NCBI GenBank assembly: GCA_031281945.1
Contig: JAITER010000023.1
Coordinates: 1 to 42,452 of the forward strand
Origin: Spirochaetaceae bacterium
Lineage (GTDB): Bacteria > Spirochaetota > Spirochaetia > Treponematales > Breznakiellaceae
Direction of reading: 5' to 3'
DNA: 42,452 nt
Shown here: piece by piece, positions 16,634-24,100 of the stretch
Position numbering within the stretch: the stretch's first letter is position 1
Layout of the letters: each line of letters opens with the position of its first letter
The notes under the pieces: generated by a model
The model's database searches: none
What the model was told of the DNA's origin: nothing
The model's input: only the letters and a program-made list of their open reading frames with translations
Position numbers and translations under genes: made by a program

Positions 16634-18223
16634 TCACGGCCAGACGGCGGCGCTTCGCGGTTTCCGTAAACTGTTTTTTATTTGTTTTTTGTACAAAAAA
16701 AGCGTCTTTAGTTTTCTTTGCGCGGTAAAAAAAATAAAAGGAAAAAGAACAAGAAAGCCGGAGAGCATGGAATGTAAAACACTCACAGAAGCGCCGGAAG
16801 AAGGCGTTAAAAGCGCGGGCGGGAGTTTTTCTTTTTTTTGAGTCCAATTAAAAAGCTCTAAAAAAGAATATGGCAACCCTCCGGCGGGCAAGCCTTCCGG
16901 CGCAACCGCGCTGGAAATCCCGTTTATAAGGCCGTCTTCGCCCAGAGAGTAATTGGCGTAAAGCGGGTCTTCCGCCTCCTGCGCCGCGTCGTTAAATATG
17001 CGCCTGTACGAAAAATTTTTTTGAAAAAGATAGTGCTTTTGATACGCTTCTTCGTCCAGCCCTTCCATCGAAAGCGGCGCTTTTTCGAACGGCCCCGCCT
17101 GAGCTTCCGCAACGGAGCCTGAGTTTTTTACGATTGCGCGCGGGAAAAGGCCCGTGTACGAAAAGCATTGCGCCGCAACCGCGAATACAAGAAAAATTAG
17201 AACGGAAAACGGCGCTTTGTATTTTAATTCGTATTTAGCCTTTAACGGCATGGCGAAAAAACGGGCGCGGCGCGGCTTTCCTGGAGAGGAAGCGTAAAAC
17301 AATATTGAAATTACTTCCCCGGCGAAAAACAAAAAAAGCAATTCCAGCGCGAAAATAAAATTTTTAAAAAAAACGGACGTCAAAATAAAAACAAAAGCGA
17401 AAACCACGCTTTGAATAATCACTTCTTTTGATTTTTTTAAAGCCGCGCCGCGCCGTAAAGATATAACCGCATTTAAAATATGGCCGGAAAAAAGAGCGCG
17501 GAAAGAAAGCAAAAGAGCGGCTAAAGCGAAACCACCGTAATTTATAAAAGCGCAAGGCAAAATAAGCGCCAGCGGGAAAACACGCAAAAAATTCTTTACG
17601 CCGCGCACCGATTTTTTATACGCTTGTTTAACGAATAAAAACACCACAAGAAGCCAGGCCGCTAAAAAAAAAGACGCTTTTAAAACATCCGCGCCTTCCT
17701 GGTTTGCGGCGTAAGAAAAAGGGAAATAAACAGCCAGAACGGGGAAACCGGAAAGAGCGTCTTTTAGTTTGTCTTCTATCGTTTCGGCGCCGCCGGAAAA
17801 AGGCAGGCCGCTTTTGGGTATAAACAACCGGGTTTCCCCGCCGGAAGTAAAAAAATCATGCATACGGCGGGCGAAACCGTCGTTACGGGGGTCTTTTTCT
17901 ATAACGCGCTCCAAAAATTCAGACGGCGTTATTTCCAGCAACCGCGAAAAATCATTTAAAAAAACTTTTTGGTTTTCTTCCGCCTCGACTTTTTTTATAC
18001 GGCGTTCTTCCAGCGCTTTAAGCGCCGCCTTGACGTCCGCCCCTTGCTCCAAAACAACCGCAACATACCACCCGCCGCCGGCTGAGTCTTGCGGGTGTTT
18101 TACGCTTTTTACAATGTTAAAAATTATAAAACTTAAAAAAATGGAGGAGAAAAACACCGCCAAAGTTTGAAAATATAAAGGTGAATGGTATTTTTGATTG
18201 TTAAATAAGCTACAAATACGCAT
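16634..18223 (-). CDS. Polytopic membrane protein of unknown function
   Basis: A 529-residue membrane protein with no family I can name. One membrane segment lies near residues 22-42, followed by a soluble region of about 140 residues (likely outside the cytoplasm), then a cluster of about five or six segments between 185 and 370, another soluble region, and a last segment near 485-505 before a basic tail. Its start overlaps the stop of the divergent PAP2 gene by 14 bp, so the two are probably translated from one message together with the response regulator. The overall plan (soluble loop plus membrane bundle) resembles permease-like or polysaccharide-export components, but that is weak. Confidence 0.7.
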   Translation of the reverse strand: MRICSLFNNQKYHSPLYFQTLAVFFSSIFLSFIIFNIVKSVKHPQDSAGGGWYVAVVLEQGADVKAALKALEERRIKKVEAEENQKVFLNDFSRLLEITPSEFLERVIEKDPRNDGFARRMHDFFTSGGETRLFIPKSGLPFSGGAETIEDKLKDALSGFPVLAVYFPFSYAANQEGADVLKASFFLAAWLLVVFLFVKQAYKKSVRGVKNFLRVFPLALILPCAFINYGGFALAALLLSFRALFSGHILNAVISLRRGAALKKSKEVIIQSVVFAFVFILTSVFFKNFIFALELLFLFFAGEVISILFYASSPGKPRRARFFAMPLKAKYELKYKAPFSVLIFLVFAVAAQCFSYTGLFPRAIVKNSGSVAEAQAGPFEKAPLSMEGLDEEAYQKHYLFQKNFSYRRIFNDAAQEAEDPLYANYSLGEDGLINGISSAVAPEGLPAGGLPYSFLELFNWTQKKEKLPPALLTPSSGASVSVLHSMLSGFLVLFPFIFFTAQRKLKTLFLYKKQIKNSLRKPRSAAVWP

Positions 18224-18689
18224 ACGCCGCGGCGATCAATATTCCAAGAAAACTGCCTACAACAACTTCCAGCGGCGTGTGCCCCTGTATCTCTTTTATG
18301 GGGTGATATTCGTAATCGCTTTTTTCCGCGATTTTAAATCCCAGTATATTGAGCGTTTTCGCCTGCACGCCGGAAGACCGGCGCACGCCCATAGCGTCTC
18401 TCATTACGATTAACGCCAAAAACAGCGTAATGATAAAAATATTTGACGTAACGCCCTCTTCTATCGCGGTCGCCGTCGCAAGCGCGGAAACCAAAGACGC
18501 ATGACTGGACGGCATACCGCCAGTGCGCCAAAATAACGCTTCAAAAGCCGCTTTTAAACGCGAACCGCGCCCTGAAGTAAGCACAATAACGGCTTTTATA
18601 AACTGCGCAAAAAAAAAGCTGGAAATAGAGGATAACAATAAAGGATTTTTCCAAAAAGATTCTGTTGGCACGGCGGTTAAAAAAAACAT
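18210..18689 (-). CDS. Divergent PAP2 family (DUF212) membrane protein
   Basis: A 159-residue protein with the DUF212/divergent PAP2 pattern: TGGMPSSHASLVSALATA, a segment with VMRDAMGVRRSSGVQA, and the C-terminal GHTPLEVVVGSFLGI. About four membrane helices. The His and Ser-rich loop resembles PAP2 phosphatases, suggesting lipid or isoprenoid phosphate hydrolysis at the membrane; no family member is well characterised to my knowledge. It starts 10 bp after the response regulator and overlaps the next gene by 14 bp. Confidence 0.88.
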   Translation of the reverse strand: MFFLTAVPTESFWKNPLLLSSISSFFFAQFIKAVIVLTSGRGSRLKAAFEALFWRTGGMPSSHASLVSALATATAIEEGVTSNIFIITLFLALIVMRDAMGVRRSSGVQAKTLNILGFKIAEKSDYEYHPIKEIQGHTPLEVVVGSFLGILIAAAYAYL

Positions 18690-18698
18690 AATTTTATT

Positions 18699-19109
18699 TT
18701 AGCGCGTAACATACCCGCGTATATTTAAAGCTTTATATATCTTGCTTTTAAGAATTTCCGGCTCAAAAGGCTTTGTAACAAAATCTTTAGCGCCTGAGTT
18801 CATAACCTGGATGATAAATTCCGGCGTCGGATCAAGACCAGTGACGCAAATTACCGGAACATCCTTTTTTGAAGGAATTTTTTTTAATTCCTGCATAAAT
18901 TCAAAACCGGACATTCCCGGCATTTCTATATCAAGCAAAATAAGGTCTATTGTTTTTGTTTTTAACACCTGAAGCCCTTCGACGCCGGATTTTACAGGAA
19001 TAACCATAAAACCTTTTTCCAAAAAAACACGTATAATACGCAAATTCATCGGTAAATCGTCTATCGCTAAAACAACCGGAAGAGTTCCCTGTTCTTGTTC
19101 TTGTTCCAT
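18699..19109 (-). CDS. Single-domain response regulator (CheY-like)
   Basis: A 136-residue stand-alone receiver domain with no output domain. Acidic pocket AIDD (Asp17/18), phosphoacceptor Asp60 in LILLDIEMPGMSG, Thr90 in CVTGLD, and Lys113 in VTKPFEP are all present. The start is placed at ATG 19109 because GAGGAAA lies 5 bases before it; a longer frame upstream has no ribosome binding site. No histidine kinase is nearby, so its partner is unknown. It leads a likely operon with DUF212 and the membrane protein. Confidence 0.9.
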   Translation of the reverse strand: MEQEQEQGTLPVVLAIDDLPMNLRIIRVFLEKGFMVIPVKSGVEGLQVLKTKTIDLILLDIEMPGMSGFEFMQELKKIPSKKDVPVICVTGLDPTPEFIIQVMNSGAKDFVTKPFEPEILKSKIYKALNIRGYVTR

Positions 19110-19478
19110 AGTTTCCTCGCTTATTATGGTATAGTTATTTGAAAAATAACGTTTTACAGAAACGCATCTGAAAACCATGTCATAAAACCAAGGATTAAAC
19201 CGGCTTAGGTTTTAAATCCCTAATTTTAACCTAAAAATCCGAGCGCCAAAGCCTTCTCTGGATGTTTCTTAAACAACTCTATTTTTAAAATAATTTTAAA
19301 TCTTAAACGGTAAAATAATATTGAAGCGATAAAAATACGTCAATACTCTGATTTTAAAACGCCCGGCCCTTTTTTACGCGGGCGGCCATGCGGAAGGATG
19401 CGGATTGCGGCTTTGCGCGCCGCCTCCAGCGGGAATTAGGGGCTTTATTCTTAAACTTTAAAAGCCGATAATTTGACG
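19110..19478. other. Intergenic region between divergent genes
   Basis: A 369-bp AT-rich spacer between the response regulator and DUF2804 genes; it should hold both promoters, but I cannot assign one confidently. Near the DUF2804 start a GGCTTT/AAAGCC inverted repeat (about 19440-19466) is seen. Confidence 0.35.
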
Positions 19479-20531
19479 ATGTATAAACGCGACATTCAAA
19501 GCCCGCTTAGATTTCCTATAGAAAACGGAAAACCCGTGCAGGGAACCTGGACAAATCTATTTGAAAAAGTAGATTTACTAAGCATACAAAAACCGTTTAA
19601 TATGCCGGTTCCGGCGGCTCTTAGAGCGTTTAGAATTAAAGAATGGGAATCTTTCATCGTTCAAAACGAAAATATTTATTTTGAGGCTTTCTTTGCGGAC
19701 ATAAAATATTATAGTTTTGCGGAAGTTTTCTTTTTTGATAAAATTTCAGGCGAAAAAATGCGCTATGTAAAAATGCTGCCGTTCCACCCATGGCGTATGC
19801 CTGTAAAACTTTACAATACATTTGTGGAAAGCCGTAGCTGGGGTTTTTATTTTCACATACACTGCTGGCTGGACGCGGAAATCATAAAACTGGATATTAA
19901 AATAGACCCTTCCAGAAAACGTCCGGCCTTTACCGCGAATTTGGAATTCGACTTGTCTTCTAAAAGGTGGACGCCTTTTTGCGCCCACCTTTTGTTTTCG
20001 GAAAACCGCAGCATGTACACCTGCAAAACTTTAAGCCCAGTGCGCGGCAAAATACGTTTCGGCGAAAATTCGTACCAGGCTTTGCACCGCTCAAAAACCA
20101 CGGGCGTTTTTAGGGATTACAAAGGATTTTACCCGTACCGTATGCGCGCCGTTTGGTGCAACGCTTCCGGGTTTGATAGCGAAGGGCGCCGTTTCGGGTT
20201 TTCACTCGGCGAAAATCAGGCGGAGGGAGCCGGCCAGGACAACGAAAACGGTTTTTGGCTGGACGGCGAGCTTACGCTGCTGCCGCCCGTAAAAATAACC
20301 CAAACCGGCCCTGTAATGGCTGAATGGGTGATACAAGATTTTGAAGGCATGGTCGACCTTACTTTCACACCGCAAGAGCGCGTAGAAGCGTCATTCAATC
20401 TTATTTTAACAAAGTCCAATTACTTCACCCCGCTTGGCAAATTCAACGGCATGATACAAACCGCCGCCGGCGTCCCGTTTTCGATAACAAACGTGCAGGG
20501 TACGCTGGAACGGCTGTATCTTCGCGTCTAA
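19479..20531 (+). CDS. DUF2804 family protein
   Basis: A 350-residue soluble protein of the DUF2804 family, recognised by YFHIHCWLDAEIIKLDIKID, the long beta-rich middle, and the ending GKFNGMIQTAAG...GTLERLYLRV (the HxxxGxF-like product-independent tail seen in this family). No function has been established; lipocalin-like or AttH-like beta structure has been proposed for relatives. ATG 19479 was preferred to a TTG two codons upstream; the ribosome binding site is weak. It ends 10 bp from a convergent gene. Confidence 0.75.
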   Translation: MYKRDIQSPLRFPIENGKPVQGTWTNLFEKVDLLSIQKPFNMPVPAALRAFRIKEWESFIVQNENIYFEAFFADIKYYSFAEVFFFDKISGEKMRYVKMLPFHPWRMPVKLYNTFVESRSWGFYFHIHCWLDAEIIKLDIKIDPSRKRPAFTANLEFDLSSKRWTPFCAHLLFSENRSMYTCKTLSPVRGKIRFGENSYQALHRSKTTGVFRDYKGFYPYRMRAVWCNASGFDSEGRRFGFSLGENQAEGAGQDNENGFWLDGELTLLPPVKITQTGPVMAEWVIQDFEGMVDLTFTPQERVEASFNLILTKSNYFTPLGKFNGMIQTAAGVPFSITNVQGTLERLYLRV

Positions 20532-20541
20532 GCGGGCGGCG

Positions 20542-21093
20542 CTAAAGCTTCATTTCCGCCAAAACCTTCCCGCCTTCCAAAGAATAAACGCCTATCTTTT
20601 CGCCGTCGTAAAATGCGTAACCGGCGACCGGGGAAGGGCCTTTGGGCAACGCCGCGGAGCCGGGATTGCAGTAAATTATTCCTTTTTTTTCTTCCAGCCG
20701 CCAAACATGCGTATGGCCGGAAAGATAAATAGAACCGGCGTTTAACGAGAAAGGCAGGCTTGCTTCGTTGTAAAGATGGCCGTGGGTGAGAAAAAAGGTT
20801 CGCGGTCCATCCGCTAAAAGCGCGTAGTCGTTCATGCATGGAAATTCCAGAAGCATCTGGTCTATTTCGGCGTCGCAATTGCCTCTTACCGCGATAATCG
20901 AGTCTTTACAAAAGTTAAGATAGTCGCTTGCTTGCTGGGGGCCGTGTCCGCCGGGAAGCGGGTTGCGCGGGCCGTGATACAATAAATCTCCCAGTAAAAC
21001 CAGAAAATCAGGATTTAATTTTTTATAAAGCGATAAAATTTTTTCCGCAGCCGAGGCGGAGCCGTGTATATCCGAGGCGATTAAATACTTCAT
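20542..21093 (-). CDS. YfcE/MJ0936-type metallophosphoesterase
   Basis: A 183-residue phosphodiesterase with the full two-metal site: SDIHG (Asp8, His10), GDLLYHGP, GNCD, THGH and SGHTHVW. Length matches YfcE-like enzymes, which hydrolyse phosphodiesters in vitro; the natural substrate is unknown. Start at ATG 21093, 21 bp after tamB, with no strong ribosome binding site; a longer frame overlapping the tamB end is not credible. It may be cotranscribed with tamB. Confidence 0.9.
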   Translation of the reverse strand: MKYLIASDIHGSASAAEKILSLYKKLNPDFLVLLGDLLYHGPRNPLPGGHGPQQASDYLNFCKDSIIAVRGNCDAEIDQMLLEFPCMNDYALLADGPRTFFLTHGHLYNEASLPFSLNAGSIYLSGHTHVWRLEEKKGIIYCNPGSAALPKGPSPVAGYAFYDGEKIGVYSLEGGKVLAEMKL

Positions 21094-21113
21094 GCTTTTA
21101 TTATGAACGGCGT

Positions 21114-24100
21114 TTACGGAAGAGTCCAGTGTTTTACGATTGAAATTGAGTTGTTGGGTATCCACAAATCTTTTATCGCCTGCGGAGTCGTCCACAGGTC
21201 TTCCAAATGATCCAGCGTCATCTGCCATTGTATTACAAAAAGCGGGCTGTTTAGTTCAATTTGAAATTCCGGCTCAAGGGTGAGCCCCTGAAAAGTGTTG
21301 CGGTTTTCGTCATAACGCATATTAAGCATCAATTGGCCGAACATATCGCTTCCAAAATACTTGCCTATAAAAATTGAAGTGTTGTCAAAAAAGTTTCCGG
21401 CTCTAATTTGGGTTTCTTCGGCGTCTTCGTTGCTTTGGCTTAAAAACAAGATGTTTTGAAGCGCCTGCGTGCGGGCGGAAAACATATCGACGTGTAAAAC
21501 TTTATCCCGTATAAAATTTTCAAACCGGCGCACCAGCGCGAATTGCGAAAGCATATCTACGGTTGAAGACACAAACGCCATTTTAATTTGATTGTCTTCG
21601 TTTGCGCTTCCTGAAAAATTTTCGCCCATAATGGAAAGTATTTCAACCTGTGAAAGCGCGGGATTCGATTCAAGGCGCGGCGAAAATGAAACCAAACTTT
21701 GATTGTCTATAATCATGGATATAGTAACCGGGCCGTCCGCCGTGCGATCCCGCATTTCGGCCCTTACCGAAAGTCTTGGATCAAACTGCGCCTCGGTTTC
21801 ATTAAACGTTAAACTCCCGGAACGCAGATAAAAATTGCGCTGAAAATAATACATTTCGCCGCTGCGTAAAGTTACGCCGCCTTTTATGGAAAAAGCGTCC
21901 GCGAGCGAATTGCTTGAAACCGCTATTACATCGCCTGAAGCCGCCGAAGCCTGCAAAATGGGAAGGTCGCTGTTAGGCCAAAGAAACTGCACTTTGTTCC
22001 CCATCTGTATGATGAGGCTGGTTATAACCTCGACGCCTTCTTCTTCTTCTTTCGCCTTTTCTTTTTGGCCGGAGCCGAATCGCGCCGAATCAAGCGTTAT
22101 CTCCGCCTCGTCTCCAAGCAAGGCGCCTTTTATGGAAACTGAATTTTCTTCCAAAATTATCCCCAAATTCCCGGAAACAAAGCCTTTCGCGCTTATACCG
22201 GCCACGTCCATGGCGAAAGGCAAAGGCGCCTCTTTAGGCGACTCCAGACTTAGGTTAAAGGTTCGCGGAAGCCAGCGGTCGAAAAGAAAAATCCCGTTTA
22301 CAGAGGCTTTTCCGGAGCCGGCCTCCACCAAAACCGGCTCTAAAATCATTTCGGCGCCGTTAAATGTAAGCGTAACCGGCGCGGGGCCGGCTTCTTCGCT
22401 TATGTAAGAAGGCAGGCGGAAGGATATGTTGTTGCCGTAAGCTTTTCCAAAAAAAGACGGGTCGTTTATATCGCCGTATATGTGGACGTCCGCGCTTACG
22501 ATTCCGTCTGTAAAGTCTATAATTTCCAGCGGCACGCATTCCCATATCTTTCCCATATCTATATATAATCCAGAACTTTCTATGTCGATGATTTTATTTT
22601 TTATCGAGCCTAAAACAACCCCGCGCACGGCGAAAGGCTTTGAAAGCGAAATAAATATATTGCCTTCATCGTCCATTCGCGATTGAAGCATGTTTTCAGG
22701 CCCGCCTTCCGCGGCGAAGACGCCGCCTGATTTGTTAAGGGTGAAAGCAAACGGTTCTTTTACGCTGATTGTATCGTATGTAAATTCATTAAATGTAACG
22801 GTTCCTTTTATTTTGTCAACAATTTTTGACGCCTCCCTCCAGCCGGAGCCTTCCCCAAAGTTAAAGCCGAGATTCCCGTCTATGTTAAGCGGACGCCCGT
22901 TAATCGAGCCGCCGGCCTTTACTTCGGCCTTTAATTCCTTTTTTTGAAAGTCCGCCGTAATGTAAGGCAAAACCGCCGATATACCGGCAAAATTAATTTT
23001 TGTATTTTCCGCGTTAAAAAGAAAATCGTTTGCTTTTCCATGCCCGCTGACATTTAATGTTTGACCGCCTATATTCATAGCAAGAGAATAAACGTCAAAA
23101 GTTACGTTCCATTTATATTCAACTCCCGCCTCCATCCCGTCCGTAAAAGCGGCTTCCTCCGCCCCGCCAGCCGCCGCCAGTCCGCCAGCCGCCGCCGGTT
23201 CGCCAGCCGCCGCAAACCCGCCAGACGCCGCCAGTCCGCCAGCCAATGCGGGTTCGCCAACCGCCGCCAATCCGCCAGCCGCCGCCAATCCGCCAGCCGC
23301 CGCCCGTCCGCCAGTCGCCGCCAGTCCGCCAGACGCCGCAAGTCCGCCAGCCAATGCGGGTTCGCCAGCCGCCATCATTCCGCCAACCGCCGTCATCCCG
23401 CCAGCCGCCGGCATACCGCCAGACGCCGCCGGTTCGCCAGATGCCGCCCGCCAGCCCGCCGCTGTAATTCCGTCAACCGCCGCCCGTCCGCCAGTCGCCG
23501 CCGGTTCACCAGACACCGCCAATCCGCCAGACGCCGCCGGTTCGCCAACCGCCGGCATCCCGCCAGCCGCCGCCCGTCCGCCAACCGCCGCCGCCCCGCC
23601 AGACGCCGCCAGTCCGCCAGCCAATGCGGGTTCGCCAACCGCCGCCAATCCGCCAGCCGCCGCCAGTCCGCCAGCCCGCGCCAGTCCGCCAGCCGCCGCC
23701 AATCCGCCAGCCCCCGCCGGTTCGCCAACCGCCGGCATCCCGCCAGCCCCCGCCGGTTCGCCAACCGCCGGCATCCCGCCAGCCGCCGCCAATCCGCCAG
23801 CCGCCGCCGATTCGCCAGCCCGCGCCAGTCCGCCAGCCGCCGCCCGTCCGCCAGTCGCCGCCAGTCCGCCAGCCGCCGCCGGTTCGACAACCGCCGCCAG
23901 TCCGCCAGCCCGCGCCAGTCCGCCAGATGCCGTCATTCCGCCAGCCGCCGCCAGTCCGCCAACCGCCGGCATCCCGCCAACCGCCGGCATCCCGCCAGCC
24001 CCCACCAGTCCGCCAGACGCCGCAAATCCGCCAGACGCCGCCCGTCCGCCAGCCGCCGCCATCCCGCCAGCCCCCACCAGTCCGCCAGCCGCCGCAAACC

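Noticed and set aside
20891..21228. A 45-residue N-terminal extension of the YfcE-like protein
   Set aside because: It overlaps the end of tamB and is not needed; the catalytic SDIHG motif expects a start at 21093.
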